Of a stretch of DNA of 47,574 nucleotides, positions 24,359-34,701 are shown piece by piece. The DNA lies in the NCBI GenBank assembly GCA_009837085.1, contig VXUF01000093.1, forward strand, positions 1 to 47,574, given 5' to 3'. Numbering within the stretch: position 1 is the stretch's first letter; each line of letters opens with the position of its first letter. Origin of the DNA: Holophagales bacterium (GTDB lineage: Bacteria > Acidobacteriota > Thermoanaerobaculia > Multivoradales > Multivoraceae). The notes under the pieces were generated by a model. That model saw only the letters and a program-made list of their open reading frames with translations, was not told where the DNA came from and searched no databases. Position numbers and translations under genes: made by a program.

Positions 24359-25720
24359 CTTACGTCGGAACCGGCGAAGTCTCGGCTGAAGCCGGTCGAG
24401 CAGCACCGCGGCAAGGATCAGCGCACCGAACACGACCTTCTGCTCGTAGGACGCGACGCCCGCGATGTTCAGGCCGTTCTGGATGACGGCGATGATCATC
24501 GCGCCGATCAGCGTCCCCGCGATCCGGCCGCGGCCCCCCGCCAGGCTCGCGCCTCCGACGACCACGGCGGCGATCACCTGGAGTTCGTACAGCTCTCCGG
24601 CGTTCGGCCGTCCGCCCTCGAAGCGCGAGGCGTCGACGATCCCCGCCAGTCCGGCGAAGGCCCCGCACAGGCAGTAGACGGCGAGCAGCACCGCGGTCAC
24701 CGGCACGCCCGACAGACGCGCTGCCTCGACGTTGCCGCCGACTGCGTAGACGTAGCGCCCGAACATGGTCCGCGTCATCAGCAGGTGAGCGGCCACGAAC
24801 AGGACGAGCATGAGCACGATGGGGTTCGGCACGCCGAGCACGGAACCGTTGCCGAGCCAGGCGAAGGCCGCCGCATCGACCCGCACCGCCTCGGGCGTCC
24901 CCTCCGCGCCGCCGCCCACCAGGCGCCGCTGATGACCGACGGCGAGGATCAGGGCCAGGCCGCGGGCGAGCATCATCAGGCCCAGCGTGGCGACGAATGG
25001 CGGCACACGAAACGCGGTGACCATCGTCCCGCTGAGGAGACCGCCCAGGGCCGCGGCCGTGACACCCAGCAGCATGGCCGCCAGAAGCCCGGCCGGCGAG
25101 GCCGCGACGCCGCCGAACCACTCCTGCGCCGCCACCGCCGTGATCACGCCGGCCAGCGCCAGCAGGCTGCCGACCGAGAGATCGATTCCCGCGGTCAGGA
25201 TGACCAGGGTCATGCCGAGCGCGATGATCGCGATGTCCGCGTTCTGGTTCACCACGTTGAGCAGGTTGCGGGCCGTCAGGAACGTCGGCCAGTGGTAGCT
25301 CCCCGGCGAGAACACCCGCGCCCTGGCGCTTCGCACCGGCCCCCACTCGGACGCGATCCGGTGGGTGGCGATCGCATCGAGCGAACCGCCGACCATGGCA
25401 AGCCGCTCCAGCTCGAGCCGCACGTCACGCGGCTGGCCGAACACGCGGCCGGCGATTCGGACTCCGGAACCGTCGAGGCCTTCCTCGATCGCCCGCGCGA
25501 ACAGCCGGTCGGCCTCCGTGTCCCGCGCCACGACGAGCACCGCGCACGGCGCCGGGCACGCCTCCAGCACCTGGCGGGCGACCGCGCCGCCTGAACGACT
25601 CGTGATCGGGTTCTGCTCGCGCCAGGTCGCAACGCTCGAGATCAGGCAGAGGAGGGCCAGGACGACGACCGAGAGGTTCCGGCCCAGGAGGTCGAGCAAC
25701 TTGCGCCGCCAGCGGCCCAC
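24350..25720 (-). CDS. Sugar ABC transporter permease (RbsC-like) with periplasmic insert
   Basis: Inner-membrane permease of 456 residues, longer than RbsC (about 320). After a first membrane segment (LSVVVLALLCLISSVATW) comes an extra stretch of about 120 residues that looks like part of a periplasmic sugar-binding fold (CAVLVVARDTEADRLFARAI, then LDAIATHRIASEW). The normal RbsC body follows: LTARNLLNVVNQNADIAIIA, GIDLSVGSLLALAG, and GRYVYAVGGNVEAARLSGV, the EAA-like coupling loop. Start GTG 25720 is taken because it is 16 bases after the ATPase stop and gives a basic N-terminus before the first helix. The gene ends in attR. Confidence 0.85.
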   Translation of the reverse strand: MGRWRRKLLDLLGRNLSVVVLALLCLISSVATWREQNPITSRSGGAVARQVLEACPAPCAVLVVARDTEADRLFARAIEEGLDGSGVRIAGRVFGQPRDVRLELERLAMVGGSLDAIATHRIASEWGPVRSARARVFSPGSYHWPTFLTARNLLNVVNQNADIAIIALGMTLVILTAGIDLSVGSLLALAGVITAVAAQEWFGGVAASPAGLLAAMLLGVTAAALGGLLSGTMVTAFRVPPFVATLGLMMLARGLALILAVGHQRRLVGGGAEGTPEAVRVDAAAFAWLGNGSVLGVPNPIVLMLVLFVAAHLLMTRTMFGRYVYAVGGNVEAARLSGVPVTAVLLAVYCLCGAFAGLAGIVDASRFEGGRPNAGELYELQVIAAVVVGGASLAGGRGRIAGTLIGAMIIAVIQNGLNIAGVASYEQKVVFGALILAAVLLDRLQPRLRRFRRKPL

Positions 25721-25736
25721 GCTCCCACCGGCCCCT

Positions 25737-27275
<1,539 letters not shown>

Positions 27276-27297
27276 GTGACCGCCGCCCGGCCGAGCC

Positions 27298-28272
27298 CTA
27301 GTCGAGTGTCGGATCCCGCTCCGCGTCGGCCTGCCGGTAGAGCTCCGTCGGGATCAGGTGGACACGCTCGAAGTCCTCTCCGTCGAGGTAGCGCACGATG
27401 TTCTGCACCGTCATGATTCCCATCCGATCCGGGTACTGGATCGGATCGGCGTAGATCTTCCCCTCCCGGATCGCCTGCCGGCCCGCGATCTCACCGTCGA
27501 AGCCCACGATTCTCACCTGGTCCGCGCGGCCTGCCTGCTCGAGCGCGGTGCGCGCGCCCAAGGCCGAGGGATCGTTGATCGCGAACACACCGGCGAGGTC
27601 CGGATAGGCCTGGATGCCGTCCGCCATCGCCCGATAGCCCTCGTCGCGCAGGCCACCGCCCTCGAGTTCGGCCACGATCTCGATCCGGCCCTCGGTCCGA
27701 TCGCGGTTGTACTCCCCGATCGCATGACGGAAGCCGTCCACCCGGAGGACGCAGGAGTTGGCCTGCTTGAAGTGCAGCACGAGCACGTCGCCGCCGGCCT
27801 CTCCGAGCGCCTCGATCATCGCTTCGCCGGCGAGCAGCCCGCCCTGGTAGTTGTCGGTGCCGACGTGACCGGCGATCTCGACACCCTCGGCGACGGCCTG
27901 GAGGTCGGACGTGAACACCGGCACGCCGGCTTCGTTGGCCCGCCTCACCGCGGGGCCGATGGCGATGCGGTCGACCGGGTTGAGCACGATCGCGGCGACG
28001 CCGGAAGCGAGGAAGTTGTCGACCTGCTGCGATTGCCGGTTCACGTCGCGCTCGGCGTCGGTGACCACGACCTCGAAGCCGTGCCGCTCGGCCTCGGCGG
28101 TCATCGTGTCCGCGATGATCTTGAAGAAGGGGTTCTTCAGCGTCATCGCCGAGAAACCGATCGTGCCTCGGGCGACGCTGCCGCTGCTGTCGCCCCCGTC
28201 CGTGCCACCGCCGCAGGCGCCAAGCACGGCAAAGGACATTGCCGCCAGCATCCAGGTCAGCGCCCGTTTCAC
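27298..28272 (-). CDS. Sugar ABC transporter substrate-binding lipoprotein (RbsB-like)
   Basis: Periplasmic binding protein of 324 residues anchored by a lipid: MKRALTWMLAAMSFAVLGAC ends in a lipobox. Family features are ARGTIGFSAMTLKNPFFKII, ASGVAAIVLNPVD, GTDNYQGGLLAGE, and VFAINDPSALGARTALEQAG. The sugar is unknown; ribose, xylitol and inositol binders all look like this, and the inositol oxygenase gene 3.5 kb away makes inositol worth testing. The GTG at 28272 is chosen for the signal peptide and the GGGAAGGGATC before it. First gene of a binding protein-ATPase-permease operon, divergent from the peptide-type ABC gene. Confidence 0.9.
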   Translation of the reverse strand: MKRALTWMLAAMSFAVLGACGGGTDGGDSSGSVARGTIGFSAMTLKNPFFKIIADTMTAEAERHGFEVVVTDAERDVNRQSQQVDNFLASGVAAIVLNPVDRIAIGPAVRRANEAGVPVFTSDLQAVAEGVEIAGHVGTDNYQGGLLAGEAMIEALGEAGGDVLVLHFKQANSCVLRVDGFRHAIGEYNRDRTEGRIEIVAELEGGGLRDEGYRAMADGIQAYPDLAGVFAINDPSALGARTALEQAGRADQVRIVGFDGEIAGRQAIREGKIYADPIQYPDRMGIMTVQNIVRYLDGEDFERVHLIPTELYRQADAERDPTLD

Positions 28273-28369
28273 GATCCCTTCCCCATCGGTACGACCTCCC
28301 TCGACATCCTGGCAACCTGAACGCCAGATTGTGACACGCAACCCGGAGGGGCCGGATAGAGTCACGCCG

Positions 28370-30262
28370 ATGACCGAAAGCGGTGTGTCCTCGTCGCCGG
28401 CCGCGACGCCGCCCCTTCTCCAGATTCGGGAGCTCCGCACCTACTTCCACGGCAAGCACGAGACCGTTCGCGCGGTCGACGACATCGACCTGGTGATCAA
28501 GGAGGGCGAGACGCTCGGCCTCGTCGGCGAGTCCGGCTCGGGCAAGTCGGTGACCTCGCTTTCGGTGATGCGGCTGCTGGAGAGCACGGCGAACATCGAG
28601 ACCGGCGAGATCGCCTGGTTCGGTCGCGATCTGGTCCATCTGCCCAACCGCGAAATGCGGGACTTGCGCGGCAAGGACATCGGGATGATCTTCCAGGAGC
28701 CCGGCACGTCGCTGAACCCGGTGTTCCGGGTCGGCGACCAGGTGGGCGAGGCGCTGCGCGTCCATCTCGGCATGAACCGCAAACAGGCCCGCCAGCGAAC
28801 GATCGAACTGTTCGAAGAGGTCGGCATCCCGGAGCCCGAGCGCCGGATCGACACCTATCCTCACGAGATGTCGGGCGGCCAGAAGCAGCGCGTGATGATC
28901 GCCATGGCGCTGTCCTGCAACCCGAAGCTGCTGATCGCCGACGAGCCGTCGACGGCCCTGGACGTCACGATCCAGGCCCAGATCCTCGACCTGATCCGCC
29001 GGCTGCGCGACGAGCGCGGCATGTCCATCCTGTTCATCAGCCACGACCTGGGCGTGATCGCCGAGATCGCCGACCGGATCGCGGTCATGTTCCGGGGCCG
29101 GATCGTCGAGCGCGGCTCGGTGACCGACGTGTTCAGCAACCCCCGGCACCCGTACACCAAGGGGCTCCTCGCGTGCCGGCCGCACCTCGACCGCGACTTC
29201 CGCCGTCTGCCCACGGTCGCCGACTTCATGGACGTGGACGACGAGGGCGACGGAGGCGAGATCCGGATCACCGAGCGCGAACTGACGCCGGAGTCCCTCG
29301 CCGAGCTCGTAGGGCGTGGGCGCGGGCGGCTGCTTCACCCGCAGAGTGCGCTCGAGAACCTGGGCTACGCCCAGAACGCCGGCCCCGGCGACAAGGTCGC
29401 GGGCGGCACCGAACCCCTGCTTCAGGTCCGCGATCTGAAGGTCTACTACCCCATCAAGAGCGGCTTCCTGCGCCGCCAGGTGGGCGACGTCAAAGCCGTC
29501 GACGGCATCTCCTTCGACGTCTATCCGGGGCAGACCCTGGGACTGGTCGGGGAATCCGGCTGCGGCAAGACGACGACGGGGCTGGCGCTGCTGCGACTGA
29601 TCGACATCACCGGCGGAACGGTCCAGTTCGAGGACCAGGACGTGACCACGATCCCGTCGAGCCGCCTCAGGTCCCTGCGCGGGAAGATGCAGATCATCCT
29701 CCAGGACCCCTACTCGTCGCTGAACCCGCGCATGACCGTCGAGGCCATGCTCAGCGAAGCCATGGCGATCCACAAGATCGGCGACAGCCGGAGCGACCGC
29801 CGCGACCGCGCCGCCCGCCTGCTCGAAGAGGTCGGCATGGAGGCCGGCCACCTGCGGCGCTACCCGCACGAGTTCTCCGGCGGCCAGCGCCAGCGGATAT
29901 CGGTGGCCCGCGCGCTCGCGGTCCAGCCGAAGCTGATCATCTGCGACGAATCCGTGTCCGCCCTCGACGTTTCGGTGCAGGCGCAGGTGCTGAACCTGCT
30001 CAAGGACCTGCAGGAGGAGCGCGACCTGACCTACATCTTCATCAGCCACGACCTGTCGGTGGTCAAGTTCATGTCCGACATGATGGCGGTGATGCTCGAC
30101 GGCAAGATCGTGGAACAGGGGCCGTCCGAGGCGATCTACATGACACCCCGCGAAGAGTACACACGCCGCCTGATCGAAGCCGTCCCGGACGACTCGATCG
30201 CCAACATCGAGAGCCGCCAGCAACAACGCCGCGAAGCGCGAAGGCGACGGCAGGCGAACTGA
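28370..30262 (+). CDS. Peptide-type ABC transporter ATPase with fused DppD- and DppF-like halves
   Basis: A 630-residue ATPase built from two oligopeptide-importer ATPases, as in YejF or GsiA. The first half has [40 protein letters not shown] and [13 protein letters not shown]. The second has [42 protein letters not shown] and [13 protein letters not shown], with Ser in place of the usual Pro-Thr after the catalytic Glu. Each ends in the [11 protein letters not shown]-type tail of this family. The matching permeases and binding protein are not in the window. Only 19 bases separate it from the next transporter gene. Confidence 0.9.
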   Translation: MTESGVSSSPAATPPLLQIRELRTYFHGKHETVRAVDDIDLVIKEGETLGLVGESGSGKSVTSLSVMRLLESTANIETGEIAWFGRDLVHLPNREMRDLRGKDIGMIFQEPGTSLNPVFRVGDQVGEALRVHLGMNRKQARQRTIELFEEVGIPEPERRIDTYPHEMSGGQKQRVMIAMALSCNPKLLIADEPSTALDVTIQAQILDLIRRLRDERGMSILFISHDLGVIAEIADRIAVMFRGRIVERGSVTDVFSNPRHPYTKGLLACRPHLDRDFRRLPTVADFMDVDDEGDGGEIRITERELTPESLAELVGRGRGRLLHPQSALENLGYAQNAGPGDKVAGGTEPLLQVRDLKVYYPIKSGFLRRQVGDVKAVDGISFDVYPGQTLGLVGESGCGKTTTGLALLRLIDITGGTVQFEDQDVTTIPSSRLRSLRGKMQIILQDPYSSLNPRMTVEAMLSEAMAIHKIGDSRSDRRDRAARLLEEVGMEAGHLRRYPHEFSGGQRQRISVARALAVQPKLIICDESVSALDVSVQAQVLNLLKDLQEERDLTYIFISHDLSVVKFMSDMMAVMLDGKIVEQGPSEAIYMTPREEYTRRLIEAVPDDSIANIESRQQQRREARRRRQAN

Positions 30263-30281
30263 CTGCTCCGCTAGCGACCGC

Positions 30282-31667
30282 ATGACCACCGCCAGCGGAA
30301 GCCGGTTTCCGGAAGCCCTGGTGCTGATCTTCGCCATGATCGTGGCGGCGCAGGTCCTCACGTACCTGCTGCCGGCCGGCGAGTACGAACGCGACGGCCG
30401 CCAGGTGCTGGCCGGCACCTACCACGCGGTGGAAGCCGCGCCCCTGCCCTGGCACGCCGCCCTGACCAAGGTGCCGCGCGGGCTCGAAGCCGCCGCCGAG
30501 ATCATCTTCTTCGTCTTCCTGGTCGGCGGCGCGATCGGGGTCATCCGCGCCACCGGCGCGATCGACGCGGCGATCGGAGCCGCGATCAGGGCCCTTGGAG
30601 GCCGGCCGATCCTGCTCGTCGGCGGCATGACGACCCTGTTCGCGGTCGGCTCGTCGACGATCGGCATGGCCGAGGAGTACATGCCCTTCGTTCCGATCCT
30701 GGTCGCCATGTGCATCGCCCTCGGGATGGACGCGGTCGTGGCCCTCGGCATGGTCTACCTCGGTGCCGGGATCGGCTACGGCACCGCGGCGATCAACCCC
30801 TTCACGGTGATGATCGCCAAGGACATCGCCGGCCAGGACCCAAGCACCGGTTTCGGGTTGCGCTGGGCCCTGCTGGCCGTCATGCTGGTGATCGGGATCC
30901 ACCACATCCTGCGTTACGCCCGCCGCATCGAAGGCGACCCGGAACAGAGTCTGGTGCGTGACATCGACTACTCCGGCGGCGCACACGAACTGAGCGCCGC
31001 CGATCTCACGCCAGCCCGGCTTGGCATCCTGGGCTCCTTCGCCGCGATGATCGGCGTCTTCATCTGGGGTGTCAACGTGCACGGCTGGTACCTGGTCGAA
31101 CTCGCGGCGCTCTTCCTGGGCGTGACGATCATCTCCGCCGGCTTGGGCCGGGTGTCGGCGAACCGGACCGCCAGGGCCTTCACCAGTGGCGCCGCCGAAC
31201 TGACAGGGACCGCGCTGCTGATCGGCTTCGCGCGCACGATCGAGGTCGTGCTCTCGGACGCCCGGGTCATCGACACCGTGATCCACGGCATCGCCTCGCT
31301 GCTCGAGCGGGCCGAAGCCCTGGGGTCCGGCGCCGCCGTCGTCGCCGCCTGGGGCATGCTGGCCGTGCAGAGCGTCTGCAACTTCCTGATTCCCTCTGGC
31401 AGCGGCCAGGCCTACGTGACGATGCCGATCATGGCGCCGCTCGCCGACCTCACCGGGGTCGGCCGCGAGACGTCCGTGCTCGCCTATCAGCTCGGCGACG
31501 GGTTGATGAACCTGATCGTCCCCACGAACGCCCTGCTCATGGGCATGCTGCTCCTGGCGCGCATCCCCTACCAGCGCTGGCTGCGGTTCATCCTGCCCGC
31601 GATGGTCAAGCTCTACGTCGTCGCGATGCTCATCCTCGCGGTGGCGGCGCTGATGCGGTTCGAGTAG
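30282..31667 (+). CDS. YfcC/DcuC-family anaerobic-type carrier
   Basis: Integral membrane protein of 461 residues with about 12 hydrophobic segments, related to the YfcC/ArcD/DcuC family (C4-dicarboxylate or basic amino acid carriers). Typical pieces are [15 protein letters not shown] near the N-terminus, [33 protein letters not shown], and [20 protein letters not shown] near the end. The substrate cannot be assigned; amino acids or peptides are plausible given the ATPase gene in front. Convergent with the inositol oxygenase gene, with the second nested-hairpin repeat between them. Confidence 0.82.
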   Translation: MTTASGSRFPEALVLIFAMIVAAQVLTYLLPAGEYERDGRQVLAGTYHAVEAAPLPWHAALTKVPRGLEAAAEIIFFVFLVGGAIGVIRATGAIDAAIGAAIRALGGRPILLVGGMTTLFAVGSSTIGMAEEYMPFVPILVAMCIALGMDAVVALGMVYLGAGIGYGTAAINPFTVMIAKDIAGQDPSTGFGLRWALLAVMLVIGIHHILRYARRIEGDPEQSLVRDIDYSGGAHELSAADLTPARLGILGSFAAMIGVFIWGVNVHGWYLVELAALFLGVTIISAGLGRVSANRTARAFTSGAAELTGTALLIGFARTIEVVLSDARVIDTVIHGIASLLERAEALGSGAAVVAAWGMLAVQSVCNFLIPSGSGQAYVTMPIMAPLADLTGVGRETSVLAYQLGDGLMNLIVPTNALLMGMLLLARIPYQRWLRFILPAMVKLYVVAMLILAVAALMRFE

Positions 31668-31671
31668 CCGC

Positions 31672-31798
31672 CTGCATCGCGGGGAGTCGGCCGCGACTGG
31701 GTGCGCCGGCGCCCCCGCCGGCTGCCGCCGCAGGCGGCCAGAGTGCAGCGCCGGCCGTAGGCCGGCTCCGCGTGGGCGGCCGACTCCCTGCGATGCAG
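31672..31798. repeat. Nested-hairpin repeat, copy 2
   Basis: An outer 23-bp inverted repeat (31672-31694 with 31776-31798, one G/A difference) encloses three inner hairpins: GCCGGCG/CGCCGGC around 31705-31722, GCCGCC-GCA-GGCGGC around 31723-31738, and GCCGGCC-GTA-GGCCGGC around 31750-31766. The first inner hairpin and CTGGGTGCGCCGGCG before it match copy 1. The element fills the space between two convergent genes, and its right arm touches the stop codon of the inositol oxygenase gene, so it probably ends transcription from both sides. Confidence 0.75.
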
Positions 31799-32650
31799 CT
31801 ACAGGTTCAGCTTCGCCGGCAGGTACCGGTCGATCAGCCCCTGGTAGTAGGGCCGCAGTTCTGCGGCATCCGGCGGACGATCGCTCTTGGAGTACAGGTC
31901 GTAGCCGTTGAAGAGCCGAACCCAGGCGAACATCTCGCGGTCACGGTCGTTCATCAACTCCCGGTACGCGCCTTCGCGGTGACACGCGTAGAAGGAGTGG
32001 TAGCGGATCATGTAGAGGGCCGGTTCCGGCAGGTAGTCGCTGAGCACCTGGTAGAGGTACTCGTCGTGCCCCCACGACAGATGAACCTGGCCCAGGCCGC
32101 AGCCCGGTTCGTACACACCGAGAGGTGTCGAGTAGGTCGGATTCGCCGTGTCCGGGTTGCCCTCGAACAGCTCCGGATAGACGATCCGGTCCGAGAACGC
32201 GCAGCCGACAGGGAAGGTGTCGCCGACCACCGCCCACTGCGGCTCGCCCCACAGGCAGAGCACCTTGCCCAGGTCGTGTACGAGTCCGGCCAGCACGAAC
32301 CAGTCCGGGTGGCCGTCGGCCCGGATCGCCTCGGCCGTTTGCAGCAGGTGGTCGAGCTGGGAGAGGTCCAGGTCCGGGTCCGAGTCGTCCACCAGAGTGT
32401 TCAGGAACTCGAGCGCCTCCCAGGCAGGGAGTTCAGCCCGGTCGAGCGTGAGGTACTCCGCCTTCTTGTCCTGGACGAAGTCCCAGGTCTGGTTCCGGTG
32501 GTTCATCCGGTAGAACTCGCGCACCGTGTCGCGGGGGGGCGCCTCGAAGTCCCGGTAGTCCTCCCGGCGCTTGCCGCCCGATTCGACCGGCGTCGGATAG
32601 AGCTCGGCAACGAAGTCGTCCCAGTCGTCGAGTCGCTCAAGCGGCGCCAT
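31799..32650 (-). CDS. myo-Inositol oxygenase
   Basis: Di-iron oxygenase of 283 residues that splits myo-inositol to D-glucuronate with O2. It is alignable by eye to human MIOX almost end to end. All six metal ligands are present: His in [12 protein letters not shown] in GLVHDLGKV, His in [11 protein letters not shown], His in YHSFYACH, and Asp in [25 protein letters not shown] and [12 protein letters not shown] are also conserved. An ATG 12 codons upstream exists; 32650 is preferred because the family match begins after it. MIOX is common in eukaryotes and sporadic in bacteria. Products would feed the uronate pathway, whose other enzymes are not in the window. Confidence 0.93.
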   Translation of the reverse strand: MAPLERLDDWDDFVAELYPTPVESGGKRREDYRDFEAPPRDTVREFYRMNHRNQTWDFVQDKKAEYLTLDRAELPAWEALEFLNTLVDDSDPDLDLSQLDHLLQTAEAIRADGHPDWFVLAGLVHDLGKVLCLWGEPQWAVVGDTFPVGCAFSDRIVYPELFEGNPDTANPTYSTPLGVYEPGCGLGQVHLSWGHDEYLYQVLSDYLPEPALYMIRYHSFYACHREGAYRELMNDRDREMFAWVRLFNGYDLYSKSDRPPDAAELRPYYQGLIDRYLPAKLNL

Positions 32651-32706
32651 TGTCGATACGCTAGCAGGCCGACGCCCCACCAACATGGGGAGGACCCGAC
32701 CCGAGA

Positions 32707-33060
32707 GTGCCCTACATGGTCTACAAGCTCCTGCACGTGCTGGGAGCGGTCATGGTGCTTGCCGCGGCGGGTGGCGTCGCGGTTCACGCCGCGAACGGGG
32801 GGCGCAGGGAGGACAACCAACTGCGCGGCCTGCTCGCCGGCATGCACGGAATCGGCCTGGTCCTGAGCGTCGTCGCAGGTTTCGGCATGCTCGGCGGCAG
32901 CCTGCCCGGTTGGGCCTGGGTGAAGCTGGTCATCTGGTTGTGTTTCGGCGCCGCGCTCACGCTGCCGTATCGCCAGCAGGCCCTGGCCAAGCCCCTGGTC
33001 GTCATCCTGCCGCTGCTGGCGGCGTTTGCTGCCTACCTGTCGCTGTACAAGCCGTTCTGA
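32707..33060 (+). CDS. Small four-helix membrane protein
   Basis: A 117-residue hydrophobic protein with four predicted membrane segments: [54 protein letters not shown], and [17 protein letters not shown]. The H...G pattern in the first and second helices recalls DUF2269/SirB/CopD-like haem or redox membrane proteins, but I cannot assign a family. GTG at 32707 and ATG at 32716 are both possible starts; GGGGAGGA lies further upstream than usual. Divergent from the inositol oxygenase gene. Confidence 0.65.
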   Translation: MPYMVYKLLHVLGAVMVLAAAGGVAVHAANGGRREDNQLRGLLAGMHGIGLVLSVVAGFGMLGGSLPGWAWVKLVIWLCFGAALTLPYRQQALAKPLVVILPLLAAFAAYLSLYKPF

Positions 33061-33189
33061 GGAGCTGACAGAAGCGCCTGGGGGGCGCCGGTCAGATTCC
33101 CGTCAGGCAGAGGTCACGACCCCGGCCTACCCTCAACGGCCAGAATCTGGAATCCAGACCGAACTCCGGCTGTTTCCGTTCGTACATAT

Positions 33190-33300
33190 GAACGGGTCTG
33201 TGCCCTAAAGGGGCAAGGCACGGACCCGTTCGGCGCCGGGTGGTGCGAGCGTGTCGCATCGCCCGGCGCCACCTTCGTTCGGGCGTCGCTACGCGCCCGA
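33190..33300. repeat. Three tandem strong hairpins between convergent genes
   Basis: First: 15-bp stem 33190-33204 with 33217-33231 (GAACGGGTCTGTGCC, one wobble). Second: 17-bp stem 33232-33248 with 33254-33270 and a loop GCGTG, two G-U pairs, starting on the next base. Third: 7-bp stem TCGGGCG (33279-33285) with CGCCCGA (33294-33300). The cluster ends three bases before the selenoprotein stop. Likely bidirectional termination or a repeat element; the rest of 33061-33189 holds nothing recognisable. Confidence 0.65.
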
Positions 33301-33302
33301 CC

Positions 33303-34208
33303 TCACAGAAAGATGCAGGTCGGGCAGTCTCCCGCGGCTGCCGCAAGCGCCCGGTCGGCCTCGCACTGGTACTCCGGGCTGCTCGATCGATGGCTCCGGG
33401 TGTCGCCGTTCAGCATCGCCTCGCGTTTCCAGTCGTCGTCGCGCGACCAGTGGTGCGGCAGCATCTTCACGGCGCCCGGCTGCTCCAGCTCATCCACCGT
33501 CGCGAGCGCGGCGGCGACGATCTCCCGTTGCAGCACCGGGTCCTTCGCCTTCCCCGCCGTGTGACCGAGCGGATAGTCGAGAAACGCGGCGCGCGGAGGA
33601 TTGACCGAGCGCGTGATCGAGAGAGCGGAAGTCAGCGACGTGGTCGGAATCCCGTCCGCCTCGACCCGGCGTGCTATCAGTCCCACGGACTGATGGCAGA
33701 CCGGTCACACGGGGACCAGCAGCGCCAGATCGACCTGGTCCTCCGCGAGACGACGGCTGATCTCCGGGGCCAGCACGTCCCTGACGCGGCGCGCCGAGTA
33801 GATCCCCCCCATGAAGGCGTAGGCGCGTGACGACAGTTCGCCGATCACGCCCTCGGCCGCCAGGGCGTGCAGCGCGTCGAGTGGGAAGACGACGTTCGGG
33901 TCGGTGCGGGCGTCGGTCTGGTCGTAGGCGAAGTGGCTCGTGCGGAGTTCCGACACGGGAACCGATGTATCGATCACACGGAGCGAGCTGTCATCCCGAT
34001 GATGGAAGGCGACCTGGCCCGCCCGGTACACGCCACCGGAGCCCACCAGCCCCACTCGACACTCCCGCAGGGGCTTCACCAGCTCGGTCCACGGCGGCGA
34101 ATCATCGTTGCGCACCCATCGATAGGGATCGTGGCCCAGGCTCGAGTAGAGGTCGCGCGTACGCACGATGTGATCCACCGGCGGTCGTCGTGTCGTCATG
34201 GCGTCCAT
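33303..34208 (-). CDS. GrdB-family selenoprotein (glycine/betaine/sarcosine reductase B-like) with in-frame UGA
   Basis: Read through a TGA at 33705-33707, the frame gives a 301-residue protein with selenocysteine at 168 in LLVPV-U-PVCHQSVGLIARR, a UxxC redox pair. Both halves belong together: before it ECRVGLVGSGGVYR and LAPEISRRLAEDQVDLALL, after it DGIPTTSLTSAL and FLDYPLGHTAGKAKDP, all features of the GrdB-like family found in environmental bacteria. A second pair CPTC ends the protein. Anaerobic GrdB reduces glycine or betaine with partner subunits; none is nearby, so this member is probably an oxidoreductase of unknown substrate. A SECIS-like hairpin follows the UGA. ATG 34208 or 34199 may be the start. 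The msrB gene is divergent, 27 bases away. Confidence 0.82.
33672..33707 (-). promoter_or_regulatory. UGA codon with bacterial SECIS-like hairpin
   Basis: The mRNA can form an 8-bp perfect stem AUCAGUCC-GUG-GGACUGAU (33694-33676) with a 3-base loop starting with G. Beyond a C/A mismatch, UGC pairs with GCA. The loop lies 18 nucleotides after the UGA, inside the usual range for bacterial SECIS elements, which recruit SelB with Sec-tRNA. Confidence 0.7.
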
Positions 34209-34235
34209 TCTGCCCCAAGATAGGATGCCCGCTGC

Positions 34236-34697
34236 ATGACCACCGAGGATCGCCGAGTCAGCAGCCGGGTCGACCTCCCCGAATCCGAATGGCGGACAAG
34301 ACTTGGTAGCGACGAGTTCCGGGTTCTGCGGCGGGAGGCAACCGAACGCCCCTTCACCTCGGCGCTCAACCATGAGCACCGGCGCGGCGTCTTCCTCTGC
34401 GCCGGCTGCGGCGCCGCGTTGTTCCGGTCGGATGCGAAGTTCGACAGCGGCACCGGTTGGCCCAGTTTCTTCGAGCCCATCGCCGGGGCCGTCGACACGA
34501 AGCGGGACTTCAAGCTGATCGTTCCCCGAACCGAGTACCACTGCTCCCGTTGCGGCGGACACCAGGGCCACGTCTTCAGCGACGGGCCGGCGCCAACCGG
34601 CCTGCGCTACTGCAACAACGGCGTCGCCCTGCGCTTCCGGCCGGCGCCGGGAAGCGACCCGGAAACTCGACACAACGCCCCAGGCAGGGAGGACTGA
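34236..34697 (+). CDS. msrB: Peptide-methionine (R)-S-oxide reductase
   Basis: Repairs oxidised methionine in proteins. The 153-residue sequence has the two zinc CxxC pairs (C55/C58 in FLCAGCG, C103/C106 in HCSRCGGHQGHVF), FDSGTGWPSF, and catalytic Cys126 in GLRYCNNGVAL, where the usual sequence is RYCIN. The N-terminus shows the family pattern SEWRTRLGSDEFRVLRREAT. It starts 27 bases from the divergent selenoprotein gene and ends four bases before the esterase gene, so it may form a transcript with the latter. No signal peptide, hence cytoplasmic. Confidence 0.93.
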   Translation: MTTEDRRVSSRVDLPESEWRTRLGSDEFRVLRREATERPFTSALNHEHRRGVFLCAGCGAALFRSDAKFDSGTGWPSFFEPIAGAVDTKRDFKLIVPRTEYHCSRCGGHQGHVFSDGPAPTGLRYCNNGVALRFRPAPGSDPETRHNAPGRED

Positions 34698-34701
34698 AAC
34701 G

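Noticed and set aside
27491-30418. A 975-codon minus-strand frame covering the sugar-binding protein and peptide ATPase genes
   Set aside because: It crosses two clear genes, and its translation is His/Arg/Asp-rich without any family match. It arises from high-GC codon bias.
33092-33346. An 84-codon minus-strand frame across the hairpin cluster
   Set aside because: It encodes mainly the hairpin arms, has an Arg-rich composition and overlaps the end of the selenoprotein gene.
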